Part shown: one piece after another, positions 33,965 to 43,840 of the stretch | Numbering within the stretch: position 1 is the stretch's first letter | Layout of the letters: each line of letters starts with the position of its first letter | Assembly: GCF_900099835.1 (NCBI RefSeq) | Contig: NZ_FNKP01000001.1 | Location: 1,240,001 to 1,304,000, forward strand | DNA length: 64,000 nucleotides | Source: Paraburkholderia fungorum | Lineage (GTDB): Bacteria; Pseudomonadota; Gammaproteobacteria; Burkholderiales; Burkholderiaceae | Direction: 5' to 3' | The notes under the pieces: model-generated | Databases searched by the model: none | What the model saw: the letters and a program-made list of their open reading frames with translations, nothing else | What the model was told of the DNA's origin: nothing | Position numbers and translations under genes: made by a program

Positions 33965-35776
33965 ATGTCAACCGCCGCCCCGCGTTCGTCGCGTATCGGT
34001 CCGCTGTTCGCGCTGTTTCCATTCATGCGCCCTTACGCCGGGCGCTGGGTGCTCGCATTCATCGCGCTCGTGACATCGGCGGGCGCGACGCTCGCATTGC
34101 CGGTGGCGTTCAAGTATCTGATCGATCGCGGCTTTGCCAGCGGCGACCGGACTCACATCGACCGCTATTTCATCGCGCTGTTCGCGGTGTCGCTGATTCT
34201 CGCGGCCGCTACGTCGGTGCGTTTTTACCTCGTGTCCTGGCTTGGCGAGCGCGTGACGGCCGACTTGCGGCGAGCGGTCTACGACCACGTGCTCGGCATG
34301 AGTCCGCAGTTCTTCGAAACGACGCAGACCGGCGAGGTGCTGTCGAGGCTCACCACCGACACCACGCTGATCCAGGCGGTAGTGGGCACCAGCCTCTCGC
34401 TGGGGCTGCGCAATTTCTTTCTGCTGGTCGGCGGCGTCGCGATGCTGGCGGTGACGAGTCCCGTGCTGTCGGCCTACATCATCGTCACGTTGATCGTGGT
34501 GATCGCGCCTATCGTCATCTTTGGACGGCGTGTGCGACGGCTCTCGCGTGCCAGCCAGGACAAGGTGGCGAACGCGAGCGCGCTGGCCGGCGAGGTGCTC
34601 AACGCGATGCCGACCGTGCAGTCGTACACGCAGGAGCCTTACGAATCGAAGCGCTTTGCGGGCGCAGTGGAGGTCGCGTTCGACACGGCGCTCACGCGCA
34701 TCCGGGCGCGCGCGTGGCTGACGGCCGTAGTGATCGTGCTCGTGTTCAGCGCCATCGTGTTCGTGCTTTGGCTTGGCGCGCAGGCCGTGCTGGCCGGACG
34801 CATGACGGCGGGGCAGTTGTCCCAGTTCATCCTGTACGCGGTGTTCACGGCAGGCGCGGTAGGTGCGGTTGCCGAAGTGTGGGGCGATCTGCAGCGGGCC
34901 GCCGGGGCGACCGAACGACTGCTGCAATTGCTGGCGGCGCGCTCGCCGGTCGTCGAGGCCGACACCACGATCGCATTGCCCACGCGCGGACATGGCATCC
35001 GCTTCGACAACGTCGGCTTTTCGTATCCGTCGCGCGCGGGCATTGCGGCGCTCTCCGCGCTTTCACTCGATGTCCGCGCCGGTGAACATGTGGCGCTGGT
35101 CGGGCCGTCCGGTGCCGGCAAAACCACGTTGTTCCAACTGCTGCTGCGCTTTTTCGATCCACAATCGGGGACCATTCTGATCAACGGTGTGTCGACGCGT
35201 GACGTGCCGCTGGTCGAGTTACGCCGCGAGATCGGCGTCGTGTTGCAGGAGTCGGTGATCTTCTCGGGCAGCGTGCTCGACAACATTCGCTACGGCGCGC
35301 CCGATGCCACTTTCGAGCAGGTACAGCAGGCCGCGTCGATGGCCGCGGCGGCGGGCTTTATCGAAGAACTGCCGGAGGGCTACGACACGTTTCTCGGTGA
35401 GCGTGGTGTGCGTCTGTCCGGCGGACAGCGTCAACGCATTGCGATTGCTCGCGCCATCCTGAAGAATCCGCCGATCCTGCTACTCGACGAAGCCACCAGC
35501 GCGCTCGACGCCGCCAGCGAGCGTCTCGTGCAGAAGGCGCTGGACAATGCCGCGCAAAATCGCACGACGCTGGTTATTGCGCACCGACTCGCGACAGTGC
35601 AGCAGGCCGATCGCATTGTCGTGCTGGAGCATGGGCGTATCGTCGCGCAGGGGCGTCATACGGAGCTTCTGCAAAGCTCTCCGCTGTATGCGCAACTGGC
35701 TGCGTTGCAATTCGGCGAGCCGCTCGTGCGTACGGAGCAGGGCGGCACCGTGCCCGATCACGCCGACTCGGCTTGA
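33965..35776 (+). CDS. MsbA-related ABC exporter (fused TMD-NBD)
   Basis: 603 residues. Six TM helices (about 20-320) are followed by an ATPase domain: Walker A GPSGAGKTT, signature VRLSGGQRQRIAIARAIL, Walker B ILLLDEATSALDAAS, H-loop IAHRLATV. It belongs to the type IV exporter half-transporters close to the MsbA-related group and would act as a homodimer in the inner membrane. Real MsbA is usually next to lpxK, which is absent, so lipid A is not assumed as substrate. The next gene starts 36 nt later and may be cotranscribed. Confidence 0.9.
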   Translation: MSTAAPRSSRIGPLFALFPFMRPYAGRWVLAFIALVTSAGATLALPVAFKYLIDRGFASGDRTHIDRYFIALFAVSLILAAATSVRFYLVSWLGERVTADLRRAVYDHVLGMSPQFFETTQTGEVLSRLTTDTTLIQAVVGTSLSLGLRNFFLLVGGVAMLAVTSPVLSAYIIVTLIVVIAPIVIFGRRVRRLSRASQDKVANASALAGEVLNAMPTVQSYTQEPYESKRFAGAVEVAFDTALTRIRARAWLTAVVIVLVFSAIVFVLWLGAQAVLAGRMTAGQLSQFILYAVFTAGAVGAVAEVWGDLQRAAGATERLLQLLAARSPVVEADTTIALPTRGHGIRFDNVGFSYPSRAGIAALSALSLDVRAGEHVALVGPSGAGKTTLFQLLLRFFDPQSGTILINGVSTRDVPLVELRREIGVVLQESVIFSGSVLDNIRYGAPDATFEQVQQAASMAAAAGFIEELPEGYDTFLGERGVRLSGGQRQRIAIARAILKNPPILLLDEATSALDAASERLVQKALDNAAQNRTTLVIAHRLATVQQADRIVVLEHGRIVAQGRHTELLQSSPLYAQLAALQFGEPLVRTEQGGTVPDHADSA

Positions 35777-35812
35777 TAGAAGATTTTTAACGCGTTTATC
35801 ACACCACTCGAT

Positions 35813-36187
35813 ATGTCCACGAAAGATCAAACATTCTCCGAGAACCTTTTTTCGTACGGCACGCTGCAACTCGAACAGGTGCAACTGGCGACCTTCGGCC
35901 GGAAGCTCAACGGCCGCGCCGACGACATGCCCGGCTACTCGCTCACCCTGCTGAAAATAGAAGACCCCGACGTCGTTGCGACTAGCGGCAAGACGCATCA
36001 TCCGGTGGTTGCTTACAGCGGCAATCCGGGCGACAAGGTGAGCGGCACGGTTTTCGCGATCACGCCCGAAGAACTTCAACATGCGGACGACTACGAAGTC
36101 GACGCGTATCGGCGCGATCGCGTCGTACTCGCGTCGGGCGTATCGGCATGGGTTTATGTCGACGCTGCATCGCCGCGTCGGGAATAG
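35813..36187 (+). CDS. Gamma-glutamylcyclotransferase-like (AIG2) protein
   Basis: 124 residues, near the usual 110-150. The defining N-terminal motif FSYGTLQLEQVQ (YGTL) and the later acidic segment GTVFAITPEELQHADDYE are present, with the Glu expected for catalysis in the latter. Family members cyclise gamma-glutamyl peptides to 5-oxoproline, or act on gamma-glutamylamines. The substrate is unknown. Only 36 nt follow the ABC exporter stop, suggesting cotranscription. Confidence 0.85.
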   Translation: MSTKDQTFSENLFSYGTLQLEQVQLATFGRKLNGRADDMPGYSLTLLKIEDPDVVATSGKTHHPVVAYSGNPGDKVSGTVFAITPEELQHADDYEVDAYRRDRVVLASGVSAWVYVDAASPRRE

Positions 36188-36355
36188 TCGATCGGGTTGG
36201 CTGCGGCAGGGCGGGTTTGTTTAAAGGAATCTACGTCACCGATTGCGGTTCTGCCGTATTACGAGATACATGTTTGTGCGCGTGCGCTGAATACCGCGAA
36301 TCAGAATTAAGGTGCTGTACCATGAGGCCTTTCGAATTTTGACGGGTGGAAAGGC

Positions 36356-37405
36356 GTGGTTGGTTTCAGACGGTTCGAATCTATTCAGGCGCTGCGCGCG
36401 CTCGCGGCGCTGGGCGTGGTCGCATTCCATACAAACGGTAACGTCCTCGCTTATGGATGGCTTCCACATTTCTTCGCGCGCGTTTCACGTTTCGGCGAAA
36501 TAGGCGTCGACGTGTTCTTCGTGATCTCCGGTTTCATCATGGTGTTTGTGACGCATGAGCAGCCTGCCGGGATTGCTTCTGCCAGATCATTCATCGCCGC
36601 GCGCATTTCCCGAATCGTTCCGCTTTACTGGCTACTGACATTACTGTTCATTCTGCTGCTCGTTATTGTTCCCAATGCTTTTGGTAATGCGCACTTCAAT
36701 GCGTGGAATGCATTAACGTCTTTCGTATTTTTTCCGTCGCTCAATTGGGAAGGCATTACCGCGCCGGTAGTCGGAGTCGGCTGGACGCTGAACTACGAGA
36801 TGTGGTTCTACCTGGTGTTCGCCATCGCGATGTGCGCAACGCGACATCGCGTGCTCGCCGCAGGAACATTTCTCGCGCTGACTTCGTCGTTGCGATTGCT
36901 GCCGGATGGTGGCGTGGTCCACCAGTTCTATACGAATCCGATCGTTCTGGAGTTTGTGTTCGGTTGCTGTGTTGGCGTGTTCTATACGTCGGGACGCACG
37001 ATCCCGTTGCCGGTGGCGCTGGCCTTTTTGTTTGTCACCGCGGCGGCGGTTACGTTGTTAGCACCGACTTTGACGGAGACCAACCGCTTTCTCAAGTTCG
37101 GTTTGCTTGCACTCGCCGTGTTTATCATGGGGCTGTCGCTGGAAAGCAGAGTGCGTTGGAACGCGTGGCTCGAACGTATCGGCGACTCGTCTTATTCGCT
37201 GTATCTCACGCATGTTTTTTCGGTGCCGATTGCGGTCAAGGTGCTGAGGATGGTGGATCAGCAGCACCGGATATCGGGCGACGTTATTTGCGTCGTCGTG
37301 GTGCTGATTTCGACGGTTGTGGGGTTGGCGTCGTATCGCTTTCTGGAGCGGCCGTTGGGGAGGTTGGTGCGAGGGGGAATGGGATTGCGGAAGGGGAGGG
37401 CTTGA
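36356..37405 (+). CDS. Acyltransferase 3 family membrane protein (OafA/YrhL type)
   Basis: 349 residues with about 10 hydrophobic segments. The N-terminus has the acyltransferase-3 motif: FESIQALRALAALGVVAFH (catalytic-type His) and GVDVFFVISGFIMVFV. The family transfers acetyl or other acyl groups to surface sugars or lipids from the inner membrane. The start is a GTG at 36356 with GGTGGAAAGG before it; no ATG fits the family N-terminus. Base composition is visibly less GC-rich than neighbouring genes, and it heads the accessory patch that ends at tRNA-Arg. Confidence 0.87.
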   Translation: MVGFRRFESIQALRALAALGVVAFHTNGNVLAYGWLPHFFARVSRFGEIGVDVFFVISGFIMVFVTHEQPAGIASARSFIAARISRIVPLYWLLTLLFILLLVIVPNAFGNAHFNAWNALTSFVFFPSLNWEGITAPVVGVGWTLNYEMWFYLVFAIAMCATRHRVLAAGTFLALTSSLRLLPDGGVVHQFYTNPIVLEFVFGCCVGVFYTSGRTIPLPVALAFLFVTAAAVTLLAPTLTETNRFLKFGLLALAVFIMGLSLESRVRWNAWLERIGDSSYSLYLTHVFSVPIAVKVLRMVDQQHRISGDVICVVVVLISTVVGLASYRFLERPLGRLVRGGMGLRKGRA

Positions 37406-37775
37406 ATGTGCGAAAGCCCCTTAAGCGTGAAGGAGGACGTGAACCTGTCCTTCATTTCGTATAGTGCCGTAACGCGAGCCGAAAGCGGCGCGGACGAAAA
37501 GTCCAATGTTGAAAATCATTGCATTGCCGACTCCGCCATTGCTGCACTCACGTCAACATAGGTGCCCGCTGCCAGTAATTGTCCCTGCCACGCTTACGGT
37601 GCAATCGGGGAGCACGACTTTATTGCGGGACCTGCAGGCGTAAGATCAAACCCGGTCTCACTGCAAGGCCCGCCGTTAATTGTCTCTTCCCGCTCAATTC
37701 GACGCGGACTTCGTTGCCTCTGTTATTGGGGATGAGTGTGAATGCGTTGATTGGGACGGACGCGAGTGGTGCGGT
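37406..37775. other. Gap in the accessory patch
   Basis: About 370 bp, mixed GC, no supported gene. Short open frames have no recognisable products. May contain decayed coding sequence. Confidence 0.35.
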
Positions 37776-37895
37776 TCACAAAATCTTTCCATTCGGGTCA
37801 AACTCATCAAGATCTGCCGCCGCCTTCATCCGGTCGATAGATCTCGCCGCCAGCGTTAGTTCTTGTCGCGCAGCGGCCAATTTATTTCCGCTCAT
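37776..37895 (-). CDS. Possible small protein or gene fragment (39 aa)
   Basis: ATG at 37895, 39 residues ending DEFDPNGKIL. Contains RQELTLAARSIDRMKAAADL, a plausible amphipathic helix. No good Shine-Dalgarno. It could be the start of a larger gene cut short by decay, since it lies in the accessory patch. Low confidence. Confidence 0.25.
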   Translation of the reverse strand: MSGNKLAAARQELTLAARSIDRMKAAADLDEFDPNGKIL

Positions 37896-37909
37896 ACGTC
37901 TCTCGGTGA

Positions 37910-38182
37910 TCACGAACACGCAAACGTCAGTTCCGCCTCTTGCGGCGTCCACCCCCGGACGCCGTGCGTCTGCATGTTTATCTGATGCATCTGCTTACCT
38001 TGGCCGGTGCAGTATTCGTCCGCGCGCTTCAGGCTAGTCGCTTTGATCTCTCCCCACGGAGTCATGCCTCCGCGGACTTGCGTCGTGACGGTGTAGCGCC
38101 CGTCGCCGGCCGGCGTCACGTCAGTGATGGTCGTGCATGCTGTGAGTATAGTCAGGCTCGCGAGAGCCATTTTTGTTTTCAT
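37910..38182 (-). CDS. Small predicted lipoprotein
   Basis: 90 residues. MKTKMALASLTILTAC is a short type II signal peptide with lipobox LTAC. The mature part (TPAGDGRYTVTTQVRGGMTP, SLKRADEYCTGQGKQMH) has one further Cys in the middle and one at the end (LTFACS). The pattern resembles short Burkholderia lipoproteins of unknown function. A Shine-Dalgarno-like AAGGACC precedes the ATG. Lies 77 bp downstream of the secreted peptide gene on the same strand. Confidence 0.72.
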   Translation of the reverse strand: MKTKMALASLTILTACTTITDVTPAGDGRYTVTTQVRGGMTPWGEIKATSLKRADEYCTGQGKQMHQINMQTHGVRGWTPQEAELTFACS

Positions 38183-38259
38183 GGTGGTCCTTCGAATTGC
38201 TCGACTCCGAGGGCAAGCCTCCCCCTGGATGCGTTAAGCGCTTTGCGGCGTGCCGCCCC

Positions 38260-38418
38260 TTATTTACGCTTCTCGTAGTGATCGTGTGTGCGCGGGTTGC
38301 TGTAGTGGCCGCCCTTGTGCGATGAGCCATGACCGCCGGCATAGTGCCCACCTCGGGCATAAGCGACTGTAGAAGTCACGCAGGCGATAGCGATAAATGC
38401 GGCGATGATTTTTTTCAT
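38260..38418 (-). CDS. 52-residue secreted Gly/His-rich peptide
   Basis: ATG at 38418, stop TAA at 38260-38262. Signal peptide MKKIIAAFIAIACVTSTVAYA with a clean AYA cleavage site, leaving about 31 residues: RGGHYAGGHGSSHKGGHYS then NPRTHDHYEKRK. The His/Gly/Tyr repeats (GGHY twice) could bind metal ions. The coding-strand start lacks a strong Shine-Dalgarno (GAGAGACC). It is short enough to be missed by length cut-offs. Neighbour of a small lipoprotein gene. Function unknown. Confidence 0.65.
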   Translation of the reverse strand: MKKIIAAFIAIACVTSTVAYARGGHYAGGHGSSHKGGHYSNPRTHDHYEKRK

Positions 38419-38813
38419 TGGTCTCTCAGCGTTGTTATTTATATGCGTTATTCTTCGGCCGACGCTGACAAAACTTTAGCGGGCGAATTACAAACTCCTC
38501 GCGCGCATTACAACTGTCTCGATTCCGCGGGGGAAACGTCGCGCTCCCGGGCATTGCCTATCAAGTTATCAAGTTTCCGATCGCGCTGACGATAAGCCTC
38601 GACATGACCCAATTTTTCTCCAACGGCGTAGCCGAGAGCGTGGGCTACGGCATCGCAACCGAAATAGCGACCGTCGCGGCCGACCTTCAAACCGATTCGA
38701 AGCGGATGATCGGAGCAGGAATTCCTGATTTGCCTTCGATGGGTCGGTGAGACACCAACCTGGTCATCACTAGCTGGAGTGCTGGAGGTTTCGGGAAATT
38801 CTCCGGCAACGAC
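38419..38813. other. Gap in the accessory patch
   Basis: About 395 bp. Minus-strand open frames here depend on TTG starts or lack family similarity and may be decayed coding sequence. No clear promoter or repeat seen. Confidence 0.35.
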
Positions 38814-39122
38814 TCATTGTCCAGCCCCGCGGTTCGTGGGTGCAAGCCAACGGAAAGATGAGAGCGACTTTCCATTGAACCGGCACTCAGCCTGTGCGGA
38901 TACAACGGTCGAATTGCGCTGATCTTCCATCTTGCCGCTCACGGTAACAGTGCTTCCGTCCGGCGATGTCTCGATGTGCGTTACAGACACCAGCGCCGGC
39001 TCAGCATGCGCCTGCATTGTCTGCTCACACTGGTCAGTATTCTTCTCGGCCACTGTCGCGCAGCCGCTGACCAAGGCGGCAACGAACGTCGCAGCGATTA
39101 CCATAGTGCCGGGCCTTCTCAT
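38814..39122 (-). CDS. Small predicted lipoprotein
   Basis: 102 residues from the ATG at 39122 (AAAGGA before it). Signal peptide MRRPGTMVIAATFVAALVSGC with lipobox VSGC. The mature part has Cys in TDQCEQTMQAHAEPALVSV and AECRFNGKSLSSFRWL, and a beta-rich stretch IETSPDGSTVTVSGKMEDQ. A small envelope lipoprotein of unknown role, with an Ig-like or DUF-type beta fold possible. Confidence 0.7.
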   Translation of the reverse strand: MRRPGTMVIAATFVAALVSGCATVAEKNTDQCEQTMQAHAEPALVSVTHIETSPDGSTVTVSGKMEDQRNSTVVSAQAECRFNGKSLSSFRWLAPTNRGAGQ

Positions 39123-39433
39123 TTCTGATCCTTTCAATTTGTACGGGTTTTCGTGATTACGCCGAATTCTGGCGCTGAGATGATGCCTCAGTGCAGCGGC
39201 CAGTGCCACGGGTAGTAAGCCTGAGCAATGCGTGTGGACGGGGAATTTTTCGCTATCGCCCGTCGCTCACAACCCGAAGTCAGGAAGGAATGAGAGCTGA
39301 AATCTCAGGATGGACGATGCCGGTGATATTTGAACCGCGCCTCTGCCGGCTGGGCGTTCGAAGACTGACCCTTGACGTTTCCGAGGCAGCCGTCGTAGTT
39401 GGTTTCCGGAGGGCGCCAGATTGTTAATCGATG
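39123..39433. other. Gap between lipoprotein gene and integrase relic
   Basis: About 310 bp. The minus-strand frame of the integrase relic continues open to 39305 but loses family similarity after 39434. No intact gene seen. Confidence 0.35.
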
Positions 39434-39553
39434 GGCGCCGTTAGGCATCACCTCGAGATACAGCCTCTTGCCGTCGGCGAGGCGATATGTTTTTTCCGCT
39501 GGCTTCGCCTTGCGGATTTAGAGCTCATTTAGCGGGGCGATCTGCTTGGGCAT
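39434..39553 (-). pseudogene. P4-type integrase relic (N-terminal domain only)
   Basis: From the ATG at 39553 the frame reads MPKQIAPLNEL, then a TAA (39518-39520), then IRKAKPAEKTYRLADGKR and LYLEVMPNGA. This is the start of the N-terminal arm-type DNA-binding domain (DUF4102) of P4-like tyrosine integrases, where a Gln is expected at the stop (CAA to TAA). Similarity ends at 39434; the catalytic domain is absent. It lies 153 bp from the 3' end of tRNA-Arg, the usual place for such an integrase. It is therefore a decayed island integrase. Confidence 0.7.
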
Positions 39554-39637
39554 CGTTTGGGAGCATCGGAAGGATGGCCGCACCGATGCCACCAAGAAGT
39601 TTGGTTTGTATTGGACAACCTTGGCAACGACGACAGC

Positions 39638-39672
39638 AAAAAGCCCCGCAGCGCAAGGCATACGGGGCTTTT
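39638..39672 (-). terminator. Terminator after tRNA-Arg
   Basis: AGCCCCG (39642-39648) and CGGGGCT (39663-39669) form a stem; read on the minus strand, it is followed by TTTTT. It lies about 35 nt past the tRNA 3' end. Confidence 0.75.
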
Positions 39673-39705
39673 CTGGGCAAACTTGGGAGAGGCTGGGAAG
39701 GTAGT

Positions 39706-39780
39706 TGGTCCCCCTGACAGGAATCGAACCTGTATCTAGCGCTTAGGAGGCACTTGTTCTATCCATTGAACTACAGGGAG
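39706..39780 (-). tRNA. tRNA-Arg (anticodon CCT)
   Basis: 75 nt with encoded CCA (TGG at 39706-39708 on the plus strand). The acceptor stem pairs CTCCCTG with CAGGGGG (one G-T). D stem GTTC/GAAC, anticodon arm AGTGC-CTCCTAA-GCGCT with anticodon CCT at positions 34-36, and T arm ACAGG-TTCGATT-CCTGT. A 3' terminator follows. It decodes the rare AGG codon. Its 3' end adjoins the integrase relic, consistent with use as an attachment site. Confidence 0.95.
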
Positions 39781-40034
39781 ATGGACCAAACCGGAACAAT
39801 CACCGCATCCCGACGCGAGACAAAGACTGCGAGGACGGGCAACTCCGGATTCACCAGCGAGCGCAGAGTATATCAAACGAGCCTGAGCGCGAGGAGGGCC
39901 GGAAAGTCCTGCGCCCACTACTCGCAACCATCGCCCAAAAAACAAACGGCCCAGAGGCTTGCACCTGCTGGACCGTACCGACCGACCTCCGCGACACGCC
40001 ATTCACCCGGCGCGCCCGTTCAAGTCAAGCCAGA

Positions 40035-40226
40035 TCAGAACTCCACGACGGCAAATTCCGCCTTGCCCACGTCGCACAACGGGCAGCGCCAGTCTTCCGG
40101 AATCGCGGCGAAGCGCGTGCCCGGTGCAATGCCTTCTTCGGGCAAGCCTTCTTCCTCGTTGTAGATCCAGCCGCAAATCAGGCAGACCCAGCTCTTATAT
40201 TCAATCAAATCAATTACATCGCTCAC
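40035..40226 (-). CDS. Rubredoxin
   Basis: Small iron protein for electron transfer, about 63 residues from a GTG at 40226 (AGAAGAG before it). The two metal-binding knuckles are SWVCLICGWIY and DWRCPLCDVGK, giving the four Cys that hold one iron. An ATG 24 codons upstream (40298) would add residues unlike the family. Partner reductase or hydroxylase not seen in the window. Confidence 0.92.
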   Translation of the reverse strand: MSDVIDLIEYKSWVCLICGWIYNEEEGLPEEGIAPGTRFAAIPEDWRCPLCDVGKAEFAVVEF

Positions 40227-40543
40227 GGCGTACTCTTCTCTAGTCAATGCATGGCCCGCATAATCTGCCCCTTTTTTGGGCAACGCGGCAACCCGCAATA
40301 TTACCGGAATTTGTCAATTCGACCGCAAACTGCCGATGCGGCACCGCCGCAACGCGTCCTCGACAACTCCGACCCACTGGACGAATCTCGCCATACACAC
40401 CGTGTATGCTTTGATCCGCAGCTATTGGTTGGACAGGCGCGGGCCGCGCCTGGCATGCATTGCGACCATCGGTCCCAGGCAGCGGCAAGGTCGGCGGCCG
40501 AACCGGTCCGCGCATGACTTTCGTTTCCCAAAGGAGAAAAACG

Positions 40544-40945
40544 ATGTTTAAAAACAAATGGTTGGCTAGCGCAGCATTGGCCGGACTGCTCGCCGTCTCA
40601 GGCGTGGCGCAGGCGGCAGGCGTGTCTTTTGTGCAGCCGGCAGACGGTGCAACGGTCAGCAATCCGGTACACGTCGTGTTCGCGGTCGAGGGCATGAAAG
40701 TCGCGCCGGCCGGAACAGTGACGGAAGGCACGGGCCATCATCATCTGCTGATCGACGGTAAGGGCTTGCCCAAGGGCGAGGTCATTCCCGTTAGTGACAA
40801 ATCGCTGCACTTCGGCAAGGGTCAGACCGAAACGGATCTGACGCTGCCGCCGGGCGACCACACGCTGACGCTGCAATTCGGCGACGGCGCGCATCGGTCG
40901 TATGGTCCCGAAATGAGCAAGACCATCACGGTGCACGTGAAGTAA
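40544..40945 (+). CDS. DUF4399 periplasmic protein
   Basis: 133 residues from the ATG at 40544 with AAGGAG before it. Signal peptide MFKNKWLASAALAGLLAVSG to VAQA, then the DUF4399 pattern: VSFVQPADGATVSNPVHVVF, GTGHHHLLIDGKG (His-rich turn), TLPPGDHTLTLQFGDGAHRS and the end KTITVHVK. Family function unknown; the beta-sandwich and HHH motif suggest periplasmic metal or ligand binding. Confidence 0.9.
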   Translation: MFKNKWLASAALAGLLAVSGVAQAAGVSFVQPADGATVSNPVHVVFAVEGMKVAPAGTVTEGTGHHHLLIDGKGLPKGEVIPVSDKSLHFGKGQTETDLTLPPGDHTLTLQFGDGAHRSYGPEMSKTITVHVK

Positions 40946-41154
40946 ATCGCCGGATTCAACGGCCGGGCGGGTGCAAACGCCGGCTGGCTGTGCTTTGCGT
41001 CAAGACAGACAAAGCCGCTGTCGCGCTGATTGCGCGGCCGGTTCACGCTTCTCAAGCCGGCCGTCGGCCTATATCTTCCGGCAGACAGGCACCCGGGCGC
41101 GCGCCCGGTACAATGAGCAGTTCCGATTCATCGCTGTCTTCTGCCAATTTCTCC

Positions 41155-43092
<1,938 letters not shown>

Positions 43093-43840
43093 TGTAGACG
43101 GCGCGTGGGTGGCCCTGCGCGCGAATCGAGTGGCGAAGGTGGGTTGTAGGCAGAGTGGTGTTGGCGCGGCCCGATTGCAGGTTTGCAGTCGGCGCTGCGA
43201 AAGCTGACGCAGTGTGCTGGCGTCGTAGCAGGCATCTGGTTGGTGCAGAGACGCGCGAGCACAGCAGCGGCAGTTGAACAGCGGGCGAACGACGGCACGC
43301 GGCTGCGAGGCCACTCAGCGAAATCCGGCAAAGGTCTACGCCCCTAAAAACGGCAATGCGAAAGAGCAAGGGGCAACAACACGCACGTTGCAAGCGTAGC
43401 GACACGCCCCGCAAGACAGCGCCGAAAGACCGCACAACCTTTGCCGTCAAACCCGTATCCGAAATCGCAAATCAAGCCGCCCGGAGCGCCATTCGACCCA
43501 CCGGGCCTTATCCAAACGGCTAATTCCGCGCATCGTCAATTGCCGCCTGATTCGAAATCAGTAAAATACCCCGCGAACAGGCTTCCCCGGCGTTCGCACC
43601 GATTGTCGGCATTCGACGATTGCCGCTCGGCCCGAGTCGACGTTGAACGGGCGCACACCGGTTCCACTTCGCCGTCGAGCGCGCCAACGGGAAGCCGCGC
43701 GACAAACAGTTTGCCCGCACTGCGGGCACTCCACCTAACCCCGTTGTTTCGTTTCGCTTTTTTTGAAAACTCAACGCATTGTCCACGGACTTATGAACAG
43801 GACCTGTGGACAACGATGAACCGACGCACCCGAGTCAACC
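43093..43840. other. Long leader region before parE
   Basis: About 750 bp; open frames here are compositionally odd and have no recognised product. Near the parE end lies an inverted pair of DnaA-box-like sequences (listed separately), and TTATCCAAA, one base from the DnaA consensus, lies near 43507. Confidence 0.4.
43779..43813. promoter_or_regulatory. Inverted pair of DnaA-box-like sites before parE
   Basis: TTGTCCAC (43779-43786) and GTGGACAA (43806-43813), 19 nt apart. The right one reads TTGTCCACAG on the minus strand, a relaxed DnaA box (TTRTCCACA). TTATGAACA lies between them. They are within 65 bp of the parE start and may couple topoisomerase IV expression to replication. Confidence 0.4.

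Noticed and set aside
33965..35776. The ABC exporter as MsbA itself
   Set aside because: No lpxK or other lipid A gene adjacent, and sequence fits the MsbA-related group; the substrate was left open.
38508..38905. Two minus-strand open frames (60 and 72 codons)
   Set aside because: One depends on a TTG start without a Shine-Dalgarno and neither has a recognisable product. Possibly decayed coding sequence; not called as genes.
39704..39789. TTGGTCC/GGACCAA flanking tRNA-Arg as an attachment-site repeat
   Set aside because: It is inverted, not direct, and simply extends the tRNA acceptor pairing; no second direct copy was found.
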